The notes below the pieces were generated by a model. The model was not told where the DNA came from, searched no databases, and saw only the letters and a list, made by a program, of their open reading frames with translations. A DNA stretch of 6,450 nucleotides, from positions 1-6,450 of the forward strand of contig JAGLYE010000091.1 in assembly GCA_023132505.1 (NCBI GenBank), written 5' to 3'. Origin of the DNA: Bacteroidales bacterium (GTDB lineage: Bacteria; Bacteroidota; Bacteroidia; Bacteroidales; B18-G4). Below are positions 1-4,925 of the stretch, piece after piece (the first letter of the stretch is position 1; every line of letters begins with the position of its first letter). The translations under genes and the position numbers were made by a program.

Positions 1-152
1 TCAACGGTGATCATAATGCCTTCATTATTCAGTTTGCGTGATTCCCTGACAGCATCCTGAATGGTCTGTCCGGCAATGTAACGTTTAGAGAACAACCATA
101 CGAATTTCTTCGGGAAGTAGGGAAGCAGAGACGCTATGAGCTTATTGAACAT
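1..152 (-). CDS. Proline dehydrogenase family protein, N-terminal part (runs off the window)
   Basis: The first 50 codons of a minus-strand gene start at the ATG at 152 and run off the left edge. The visible protein begins MFNKLIASLLPYFPKKFVW and continues with FSKRYIAGQTIQDAVRESR and then a segment ending in MITVD. I recognise this from memory as the start of the monofunctional Bacteroidota proline dehydrogenases, flavoenzymes that oxidise proline to pyrroline-5-carboxylate, in which a short N-terminal helix leads into FSKRYIAGxT and then a strand of the TIM barrel. No flavin or substrate residues lie in the window, so the call rests on N-terminal resemblance only. There is no Shine-Dalgarno sequence, as is usual in this phylum. 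A small palindrome (TTTGTT-A-AACAAA, 170-182) lies 17 nt upstream of the start and could be an operator, but nothing else supports that. Confidence 0.65.
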   Translation of the reverse strand, partial: MFNKLIASLLPYFPKKFVWLFSKRYIAGQTIQDAVRESRKLNNEGIMITV

Positions 153-258
153 GTTTAAGAAGTATAGATTTTGTTAAACAAACTTGATAAATTGAGTGCA
201 AATTAAACACATAATTTTTATATATTGAAGAAAACTGTTAAAAAATTAACAATATGAG

Positions 259-299
259 AGTTTTGGGTGTTGGGTGTTGAGTGTTGAGTTAGTTAATAG
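259..299 (+). repeat. Left inverted repeat, 7-nt periodic
   Basis: The outer part is built of 7-nt words of the type TGTTGGG and TGTTGAG, and the inner end is TTAGTTAATAG. It pairs with 591-631 (35/41, 18 contiguous). It also supplies the TAA stop codon (complement of 289-291) of the minus-strand ORF. Confidence 0.85.
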
Positions 300-504
300 T
301 TATTGCGTGAGAATTAACTTTTAACTTAAACTCTTTCTTGCTGAATGCTGCAGATGCTTCATGAACATTTGTCCCAATACTTGTAGCACTTCGCAGTAAT
401 TGTTTAGATATGATGTATTCCTTCTCAGTTATTAATTGATTATACAAATCAATAACTTTTAATGAAAATTGAAAGCTTCTATCTATGATTTTCAGATTGG
501 ACAT
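289..504 (-). CDS. Four-helix bundle protein (23S rRNA intervening-sequence protein, S23/IVP family), C-terminally truncated
   Basis: The core reads KIIDRSFQFSLKVIDLYNQL, then a segment with SKQLLRSATSIGTNVHEA and the helix start AAFSKKEFKLKVN. This is the recognisable signature of the S23/IVP four-helix bundle family (LSKQLLRSGTSIGANxEEA in typical members), which is related to the Avd accessory proteins of diversity-generating retroelements. Family members are usually about 115-125 residues; this one gives 71 from the ATG at 504, or 87 from an in-frame GTG at 552. I prefer 504 because the extra residues do not resemble the family. Homology stops abruptly after KVN, where IALKEARE-type sequence is expected. 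Seven unrelated codons (SHAITIN) follow, ending at a stop inside the left inverted repeat. The last helices are therefore missing and the product is probably non-functional or a remnant. The molecular function of the family is not established. Confidence 0.65.
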   Translation of the reverse strand: MSNLKIIDRSFQFSLKVIDLYNQLITEKEYIISKQLLRSATSIGTNVHEASAAFSKKEFKLKVNSHAITIN

Positions 505-590
505 AATTTCCGATGTTTTACTTATTAATACCGGTTTAATGAAATTGTCCACACATGAAAATGAAATATTTCCATTTTATTAACTTTTCC

Positions 591-631
591 CTATTAACTA
601 ACTCAACACCCAACCCTCAACCCTCAACACT
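591..631 (-). repeat. Right inverted repeat, 7-nt periodic
   Basis: This is the partner of 259-299. It begins CTATTAACTAACTCAACA and continues outward in 7-nt words such as CCCAACC and CTCAACC. The mismatches against the left copy fall only in the outer, heptad-like portion. Confidence 0.85.
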
Positions 632-669
632 TATAAAGTTTCTGTTAAATTGTTCTTTTGCAGATTATA

Positions 670-701
670 TTTGTAAAAAACAAGAACTATCCCTAATTTT
701 G
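670..701 (+). promoter_or_regulatory. Bacteroidota-type promoter of the yceD-rpmF-plsX-fabH operon
   Basis: A TTTG (670-673) is followed after 20 nt by TAATTTTG (694-701). This matches the published Bacteroidota housekeeping consensus of TTTG, 19-21 nt, TAnnTTTG. Transcription would start a few bases after 701, leaving a leader of about 20 nt before the ATG at 729. A second perfect TAnnTTTG (TATATTTG, 666-673) overlaps the upstream box but has no well-spaced partner. Confidence 0.65.
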
Positions 702-728
702 CAGCCCGAAATTTTGAAGGGAACAGTC

Positions 729-1241
729 ATGAATTTGTTGCAGGAGTTTGTTATTCCGTTTTTGGGATTAAAAGAAGGGGTTCATGATTACGCATTTGAT
801 ATTGATGCGGAGTTCTTTGAAAGCTTTGAATATTCAGAGATAAAGCAAGGAAAGGTACATGTTGGGGTAAGCCTTGAGCGGCAGGAAAGGATACTGATAT
901 TTAATTTCAATATCCGGGGAACTATACACCTGCCCTGTGATCGCTGTCTTGCCCTTATGGATCTGCCGATTGAAGGCAATGAACGCCTGATTGTTAAGTT
1001 TGGGAAGGAATGGAAGGAGGAGACGGATGAAATATTGATCATTCCGGAGACTGAATCCCATATCGACATCAGCAGTTTTATTTATGAATATATCATGTTG
1101 CTACTTCCTTACAAACGAGTACATCCTGAAGGCGAAGGCCTTTGTGATCAGGCAATGGTTGAGAAACTGGATAAGCATTCGACCACCGAAACAGACCCAC
1201 GCTGGGAAGCATTAAAAGACTTAAAAAACAAAATAGAATAA
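729..1241 (+). CDS. yceD: DUF177 / YceD family protein (23S rRNA and L32 associated)
   Basis: This 170-residue protein matches the DUF177/YceD family in length (E. coli YceD is about 173) and layout: a beta-rich N-terminal half, a LPCDRCL motif with Cys70 and Cys73, an acidic middle, the segment LLLPYKRVHPEGEGLCD (124-140) and a C-terminal DPRWEALKDLK. Family members sit immediately upstream of rpmF across bacteria and have been linked to 23S rRNA accumulation or ribosome assembly; the exact mechanism is not settled. The frame stays open upstream to 555, but I chose the ATG at 729. The extension would translate the right inverted repeat and the promoter, and the protein family starts here. 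GAAGGGA lies 8 nt before the ATG as a weak ribosome-binding match. The rpmF start is 19 nt after the stop, so the two are co-transcribed. Confidence 0.88.
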   Translation: MNLLQEFVIPFLGLKEGVHDYAFDIDAEFFESFEYSEIKQGKVHVGVSLERQERILIFNFNIRGTIHLPCDRCLALMDLPIEGNERLIVKFGKEWKEETDEILIIPETESHIDISSFIYEYIMLLLPYKRVHPEGEGLCDQAMVEKLDKHSTTETDPRWEALKDLKNKIE

Positions 1242-1260
1242 ACATAAAATTTGATTAGAA

Positions 1261-1446
1261 ATGGCACATCCAAAAAGAAAGATCAGCAAAACAAGGAGAG
1301 ATAAAAGGAGGACCCATTACAAAGCAGAGCTGCCTACTCTGGCTACCTGCCCAACTACTGGAACCGTACATATTTATCACAGGGCCTATTATGTTGACGG
1401 AGACCTTTATTATAAAGGCAAACTTGTCATGGCCAAAGGTGAGTAA
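1261..1446 (+). CDS. rpmF: 50S ribosomal protein L32, cysteine-poor (non-zinc) form
   Basis: The 61-residue protein begins [20 protein letters not shown], the strongly conserved basic N-terminus of bacterial L32, and ends in a short beta region with [10 protein letters not shown]. Classical zinc-binding L32 has two CxxC pairs. Here only the first cysteine remains (CPTTG, Cys30) and the second pair is replaced by [12 protein letters not shown], so a zinc ribbon cannot form. This cysteine-poor type is common in flavobacteria and relatives, as I recall. L32 is a component of the large subunit near the peptidyl transferase region. The gene is second in the operon, following yceD by 19 nt and preceding plsX by 53 nt; the neighbour order is conserved well beyond this phylum. 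Confidence 0.96.
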   Translation: MAHPKRKISKTRRDKRRTHYKAELPTLATCPTTGTVHIYHRAYYVDGDLYYKGKLVMAKGE

Positions 1447-1499
1447 ACTGAACTTTTATTTAGTTTCGGCGTTTAGCGTATAAATAAATTCTGACTGAA

Positions 1500-2447
1500 A
1501 TGAACATCGGACTCGATATTATGGGAGGCGACAATGCTCCTGATGCTACCATAAAAGGTGCAATCATCGCATTGAATTTCCTCAATGATACTGACAGTAT
1601 AACCCTGTTTGGTGATGAGAATCTGATCGCCGAAAAGTTAAAGGAAAATAATATTGACCCCAAAAGATTCAATACTGTTCACGCACCGGATTTGATCGGC
1701 ATGAGTGAGCAACCCATTAAGGCCTTTACACAAAAGCCCCAATCCAGTATATCATTGGGGTTTCATTATCTGAAGAAAGGAAAGATAGATGCTTTTGCCA
1801 GTGCCGGAAACAGCGGTGCTATGGTGGTAGGATCCATGTACAGTGTGGAACTGATCCAGGGTATCATAAGACCCTGTACCACTGTTGTATTGCCAAAGGA
1901 AAATGGCGGAAGCACATTCCTGCTCGATATTGGAACCAATCCCGACCCAAAGCCGGAAGTAATGTATCAGTTTGGGATGCTTGGGTCATATTATGCCCGG
2001 TATGTTTACAATGTCGACAACCCCAGGGTAGGCTTGCTCAACATCGGGCGTGAAGAAGAAAAAGGCAACATCCTTACACAGGCCACTTATAAGCTGATGA
2101 AAGGATCATCCCACTTTAATTTTGTAGGTAATGTTGAGGGCAGGGATTTATTGTTTGATACAGCGGATGTTGTAGTTTGCGACGGCTTTACCGGTAATGT
2201 TGTCCTCAAGCAACTGGAATCAATGTACCATCTTCTGAAAAACAGGAACCTGTATGATGAATTCGTTGAGAGGATGAATTATGAAAATTTTGGCGGAACA
2301 CCGATCCTCGGCATTAAATCAACTGTTGTGGTGGGACACGGGATCTCAAACGATAATGCGATAAAGAATATGATCCTACTCACAAAAAATGTGCACGAGG
2401 CAAACCTTTCCCTTCAAATTCAGGGTGAGCTTCAAAAACATTCGTAA
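1500..2447 (+). CDS. plsX: Phosphate acyltransferase PlsX (acyl-ACP:phosphate acyltransferase)
   Basis: PlsX makes acyl-phosphate from acyl-ACP and inorganic phosphate, the activated acyl donor used by the membrane enzyme PlsY for the first step of phospholipid synthesis. The 315-residue protein has the family landmarks in order: DIMGGDNAP (6-14), [20 protein letters not shown] with GNSGAM (84-108), [10 protein letters not shown] (143-152), [12 protein letters not shown] (179-190), [11 protein letters not shown] (206-216), [13 protein letters not shown] (225-237), GGTPILGI (265-272) and VVVGHG (276-281). It is slightly shorter than the enterobacterial enzyme (about 350) because the segment after VVLK is compact. 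It is a peripheral membrane enzyme in other bacteria. The ATG at 1500 has no Shine-Dalgarno. The fabH start lies 25 nt after the stop, so both steps that commit acyl chains share one transcript. Confidence 0.97.
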   Translation: MNIGLDIMGGDNAPDATIKGAIIALNFLNDTDSITLFGDENLIAEKLKENNIDPKRFNTVHAPDLIGMSEQPIKAFTQKPQSSISLGFHYLKKGKIDAFASAGNSGAMVVGSMYSVELIQGIIRPCTTVVLPKENGGSTFLLDIGTNPDPKPEVMYQFGMLGSYYARYVYNVDNPRVGLLNIGREEEKGNILTQATYKLMKGSSHFNFVGNVEGRDLLFDTADVVVCDGFTGNVVLKQLESMYHLLKNRNLYDEFVERMNYENFGGTPILGIKSTVVVGHGISNDNAIKNMILLTKNVHEANLSLQIQGELQKHS

Positions 2448-2472
2448 TTTTACCCCCCAAAAAAAACTCCTT

Positions 2473-3462
2473 ATGGGTAAGCTTAGAGCAGCAATTACTG
2501 GGGTACACGGCTGGGTACCAGATTATGTACTTACAAATGCCGAATTGGAGAAGATGGTTGATACTTCTGATGAATGGATCACGACCAGGTCCGGTATTAT
2601 AGAAAGAAGGATACTGAAAGGAGAAGGCCAGGGAGCATCTGTTATCGGTGCAGAGGTAGTTAAGGGCTTGCTTGAAAAAACAGGGACGAAGCCCGAAGAG
2701 ATCGATATGCTGATTATATCAACCGTTACTCCCGACTATGCATTTCCGGCAACTGCCAATATTGTTTCCGATATGTGCGGACTTAAAAATGCATGGAGTT
2801 ATGACCTTAATGCAGCCTGCTCGGGATTTTTGTTTGCACTTACAACCGGCTCACAGTTCATTGAAACTGGTACCCATAAAAAAGTTCTGATCGTTGGTGC
2901 CGAAAAAATGTCGATGTTAACCGATTATACCGACAGGACAACCTGTGTGCTTTTTGGCGATGGCGGAGGCGGCGTATTGCTTGAGCCTACAACAGAAGAA
3001 GTGGGGATAATGGATTCTAAACACTATACAGATGGTTCAGGAAGGCAATACCTGTACCAGAAGGGTGGCGGTTCTGTGAAGCCACCATCATTCGAAACCG
3101 TTGCCAGTAAAGAACATTTTGTTCATCAGGAAGGCCAGTCGGTATTTAAATTTGCTGTTAAGGGAATGGCAGATGTTTCAGTAGAGATTATGGAACGGAA
3201 TAACCTGACTTCCGATAGTATTGCATGGCTGGTACCACACCAGGCCAACCTGCGCATCATTGATGCCACAGCCAGAAGGATGAAGCTTGATCCCAGAAAA
3301 GTGATGATCAACATCCAGAAATATGGCAATACCACTACCGGTACCATTCCACTCTGTTTATGGGAATGGGAAGACCAGCTTAGCAAAGGCGATAACCTCA
3401 TCCTGTCTGCCTTTGGCGGTGGATTTACATGGGGATCGGTATATGTTAAGTGGGCATACTGA
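2473..3462 (+). CDS. fabH: 3-oxoacyl-ACP synthase III (FabH, KAS III)
   Basis: FabH condenses an acyl-CoA starter with malonyl-ACP to begin type II fatty acid synthesis. The 329-residue protein has the thiolase-fold landmarks: [14 protein letters not shown] (33-46), the nucleophile in DLNAACSGF (Cys116), FGDGGGG (161-167), the catalytic histidine in VPHQAN (His256), the asparagine in [10 protein letters not shown] (Asn286), and the C-terminal [12 protein letters not shown] (312-322). All three catalytic residues are therefore present. The frame is open upstream to 2389, but those codons overlap the end of plsX in another frame and do not look like FabH; the ATG at 2473 begins the conserved [20 protein letters not shown]. 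It is the last gene of the operon. No clear terminator follows, only the repeat-rich region from 3487 on. Confidence 0.97.
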   Translation: MGKLRAAITGVHGWVPDYVLTNAELEKMVDTSDEWITTRSGIIERRILKGEGQGASVIGAEVVKGLLEKTGTKPEEIDMLIISTVTPDYAFPATANIVSDMCGLKNAWSYDLNAACSGFLFALTTGSQFIETGTHKKVLIVGAEKMSMLTDYTDRTTCVLFGDGGGGVLLEPTTEEVGIMDSKHYTDGSGRQYLYQKGGGSVKPPSFETVASKEHFVHQEGQSVFKFAVKGMADVSVEIMERNNLTSDSIAWLVPHQANLRIIDATARRMKLDPRKVMINIQKYGNTTTGTIPLCLWEWEDQLSKGDNLILSAFGGGFTWGSVYVKWAY

Positions 3463-3486
3463 TCATTGTCCCTGCCTGCATTCGGT

Positions 3487-3556
3487 ATTTTACATTTTAC
3501 ATTTTACATGTTCCATTTACATTTCTGATTTCGATATCCGATATTCGATTTTAATA
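3487..3556. repeat. Degenerate 7-nt tandem tract A, between fabH and the sigma gene
   Basis: Ten consecutive 7-nt words can be read without breaking phase. Three copies of ATTTTAC come first, then drifting words including ATGTTCC, TTTCGAT, ATCCGAT and ATTCGAT. The part at 3516-3552 is a direct repeat of 3740-3778 in tract B (32 matches over 39 aligned columns by eye; the five substitutions are all transitions). No coding or promoter function is visible. Confidence 0.75.
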
Positions 3557-3558
3557 TG

Positions 3559-3626
3559 CGACCCCTCTGGGGTCGTGTAATTATTGTTGTCTTTTTTGCT
3601 ATAAATATGTGATGCCTCCGGCATCA
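3559..3626 (-). repeat. REP-like double-hairpin unit, reverse orientation
   Basis: Hairpin 1 (3559-3575) is CGACCCC-TCT-GGGGTCG, and hairpin 2 (3610-3626) is TGATGCC-TCC-GGCATCA, 34 nt apart. Both have 7-bp perfect stems and 3-nt loops. CTATAAATATG (3599-3609) abuts hairpin 2. Read on the minus strand, this gives hairpin, CATATTTATAG, linker, hairpin, the same order as the unit at 3666-3734. It may be a REP/BIME-like dispersed element or protect the fabH transcript 3' end; neither is shown by the sequence. Confidence 0.75.
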
Positions 3627-3665
3627 AGGCCTTTCTGAATAGTGAAGATTTTGTTAAAATATTTT

Positions 3666-3734
3666 GGATCCCAGAGGGATCCCATATCTATAGACAGCAA
3701 CAAGAGAATAGATTTCGCGACCCCAGAGGGGTCG
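3666..3734 (+). repeat. REP-like double-hairpin unit, forward orientation
   Basis: Hairpin 3 (3666-3682) is GGATCCC-AGA-GGGATCC, followed directly by CATATCTATAG (3683-3693). Hairpin 4 (3718-3734) is CGACCCC-AGA-GGGGTCG, 35 nt after hairpin 3. Hairpin 4 is the exact reverse complement of hairpin 1. The unit faces the one at 3559-3626 across a 39-nt spacer that has no hairpin of its own. Confidence 0.75.
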
Positions 3735-3743
3735 AATAATTTA

Positions 3744-3799
3744 CAATTTCTGATTTCTGGTATCTGGTATCTGATTTTTGGTATCTTGTAACCTGAAAG
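3744..3799. repeat. Degenerate 7-nt tandem tract B, upstream of the sigma gene
   Basis: Eight 7-nt words in phase, dominated by TGGTATC (three copies) and TGATTTC/TGATTTT, decaying into TTGTAAC and CTGAAAG. It begins directly after hairpin 4. Its 3740-3778 part is a direct repeat of 3516-3552. The reverse complement of its main word, GATACCA, resembles the GATACTT words of the tract after the kinase gene. Confidence 0.7.
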
Positions 3800-3812
3800 G
3801 CCTTAATGCGTC
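3787..3812 (+). promoter_or_regulatory. Possible ECF-type (autoregulatory) promoter
   Basis: TGTAAC (3787-3792), 16 nt and CGTC (3809-3812) resemble the bipartite promoters read by ECF sigma factors in other phyla (AAC-containing -35 element, CGTC-like -10). The position just before an ECF sigma gene fits autoregulation. Transcription would begin only a few bases before the ATG at 3823, giving a nearly leaderless message, which counts somewhat against it. No good TAnnTTTG box was found here. Confidence 0.3.
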
Positions 3813-3822
3813 TTATTACTGT

Positions 3823-4398
3823 ATGAAGTTCAGGGAAGATCCATACTATATCCGGCTGATCCTGAAAGGAGATACTGAAGCGTATCGCCGATTGGTGGAA
3901 AAACACCAGGACCTGGTCTATACGATCGTGCACCGGATTGTTTCTTCAGCCGTGGAAGCAGAGGAGGTAGCACAGGATGTTTTTGTGAAGGCATTTAGCA
4001 AGCTTCCCGATTTTAAAGGGGAGGCGAAGTTCTCAACCTGGCTGTACCGCATCGCTTATAATACTGCAGTTAGCCATACCAGAAAAAAGAAGATCGACAT
4101 CATATCAATGGATGAAAATGGGATCGAGAATCTTAGCGAAGAAGATGTTCAACAGGAGATCATGGGACTTTCTCCGGAGGAACAAAACAAATTGATCAGG
4201 ATGGCATTGGAAAGCCTTCCCCGGACCGATAACCTGATGATCACACTATTCTATTATCATGGAAAAGGCCTTGAAGAGATCAGCGAAATTGTGGGATTAA
4301 CACAGAACAATGTAAAGGTGAAGCTTTTTCGTATTAGGAGAAAACTATATAAAGAAATGAATGAATTAATGGATCGAAGTATAATTTCGATTGCATAA
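3823..4398 (+). CDS. RNA polymerase sigma factor, sigma-70 family, ECF subfamily
   Basis: The 191-residue protein has the two-domain ECF plan. Region 2 (about 8-88) includes LILKGDTEAYRRLVEKHQDL, the core-binding helix with EAEEVAQDVFVKAF (45-58) and FSTWLYRIAYNTAVSHTRKK (70-89). Region 4 (about 125-180) has ALESLPRTDNLMITLFYYHG followed by a helix-turn-helix, LEEISEIVGLTQNNVKVKLF (150-169). A short acidic linker joins them. Region 3 is absent, as expected. It would direct RNA polymerase to a dedicated promoter set, probably in response to an envelope signal. I chose the ATG at 3823; an open extension to a TTG at 3778 only translates the repeat tract. The next gene starts 13 nt after the stop and encodes a small membrane protein, the usual place for an anti-sigma factor. 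Confidence 0.93.
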   Translation: MKFREDPYYIRLILKGDTEAYRRLVEKHQDLVYTIVHRIVSSAVEAEEVAQDVFVKAFSKLPDFKGEAKFSTWLYRIAYNTAVSHTRKKKIDIISMDENGIENLSEEDVQQEIMGLSPEEQNKLIRMALESLPRTDNLMITLFYYHGKGLEEISEIVGLTQNNVKVKLFRIRRKLYKEMNELMDRSIISIA

Positions 4399-4404
4399 AG
4401 GAGG
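4398..4404 (+). promoter_or_regulatory. Strong Shine-Dalgarno overlapping the sigma-factor stop codon
   Basis: AAGGAGG is fully complementary to the usual anti-Shine-Dalgarno and lies 7 nt before the ATG at 4412. Its first base is the last base of the sigma gene's TAA. Other genes here lack such a site. It decides the start of the membrane protein gene and suggests translational coupling. Confidence 0.75.
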
Positions 4405-4411
4405 AACAGTC

Positions 4412-4846
4412 ATGGTTAAAGAGGATAAACAAAATAATGGATTTATTAAGAACCTCATAAGGCAGGGTGGCATCGAAAAAGCGCCTGTGGGCTTTGCCGA
4501 CAAGGTAATGACTGCCATTGATGCTGAAAATATCCCTGTCGGCGAAGGGCGCTGGTCGTGGAACGGATGGTGGCTATGGGCAAGCATCGTCTTTGCCTTT
4601 ATCTGGCTGGTGATTGCAGTATTTTGGATCGACTTCTCTTTTATGGGCAGTGTTTTTGAAGGGATTGAACTGGACGGAAGCAGGATGACCCAGTTCTTCA
4701 GCAACCTGGGCAATGGCCTTGTTGGATTGTATGAAGGATTTAACATTTCATCCCTCAGCATAACCATTGCAGTCGCAATCGGGGCACTGTTCCTTATCGA
4801 CAGGCTGCTTCGCAGAAAACCGGATATGGAAATCCCAATCATCTGA
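4412..4846 (+). CDS. Small two-helix membrane protein, probable anti-sigma factor
   Basis: The 144-residue protein has a charged cytoplasmic-looking N-terminus (1-48) containing KAPVGFADKVMTAID (24-38), a Trp-rich first membrane helix (about 52-73, WWLWASIVFAFIWLVIAVFW), a roughly 40-residue loop with DGSRMTQFFSNLGNGLVGLY, a second helix (about 114-131, SLSITIAVAIGALFLI) and a basic tail RLLRRK. Short N-terminal PxGFxDKVMxxI segments before membrane helices recur in Bacteroidota genes located directly after ECF sigma factors, so I infer a membrane anti-sigma role that holds the upstream sigma factor inactive. There is no zinc-binding HxxxCxxC motif, so it is not a ZAS-type anti-sigma. The ATG at 4412 is fixed by the AAGGAGG. 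I cannot name a family; a structural membrane protein of unknown role remains possible. Confidence 0.65.
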   Translation: MVKEDKQNNGFIKNLIRQGGIEKAPVGFADKVMTAIDAENIPVGEGRWSWNGWWLWASIVFAFIWLVIAVFWIDFSFMGSVFEGIELDGSRMTQFFSNLGNGLVGLYEGFNISSLSITIAVAIGALFLIDRLLRRKPDMEIPII

Positions 4847-4867
4847 TTTACCCCTATATATATACTC

Positions 4868-4903
4868 AGGCCGGATAAGGTTAATCCCTGACCGGCCTTT
4901 TTT
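4868..4903 (+). terminator. Rho-independent terminator after the sigma/anti-sigma pair
   Basis: AGGCCGG (4868-4874) pairs with CCGGCCT (4892-4898), followed by a run of six T (4898-4903). The 17-nt loop has weak internal pairing. An alternative stem, TCAGG (4866-4870) with CCTGA (4887-4891), would compete with it; this is probably coincidence. It separates the sigma unit from the kinase gene 22 nt downstream. Confidence 0.85.
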
Positions 4904-4925
4904 GTATTTTAGTGAAAAATACAAT

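Larger units (their letters stand above)
259..631. mobile_element. Inverted-repeat-bounded unit carrying an S23/IVP-type ORF
   Basis: This 373-bp block is delimited by imperfect inverted repeats: 259-299 matches the reverse complement of 591-631 at 35 of 41 positions, and the inner 18 bp are perfect (TGTTGAGTTAGTTAATAG and its complement). The only gene inside is the minus-strand four-helix-bundle ORF. Terminal inverted repeats around an S23-type ORF are the known architecture of 23S rRNA intervening sequences, but this copy sits between protein-coding genes. That it is or was mobile is my inference. No transposase or obvious target-site duplication was seen. Confidence 0.4.

Noticed and set aside
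555..728. In-frame N-terminal extension of the DUF177 gene
   Set aside because: It would translate the right inverted repeat and the promoter, and YceD proteins start at the residue encoded at 729.
2389..2472. In-frame extension of fabH
   Set aside because: It overlaps the plsX 3' end in another frame and has no FabH resemblance.
3323..3580. Plus-strand ORF overlapping the fabH end
   Set aside because: It is a shadow of fabH continuing into repeat DNA, with no recognisable domain.
3797..3804. AAGGCCTT palindrome as a specific regulatory site
   Set aside because: The same or similar word recurs in coding regions (near 1135, 1721, 4265 and 6202) and near 3626, so it is not specific to a promoter.
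3778..3822. TTG-initiated extension of the sigma gene
   Set aside because: It encodes only translated repeat-tract DNA; the ECF family begins close to the ATG at 3823.
4767..4925. In-frame extension of the kinase gene
   Set aside because: It would run through the end of the membrane protein gene and the terminator stem; family homology begins after 4926.
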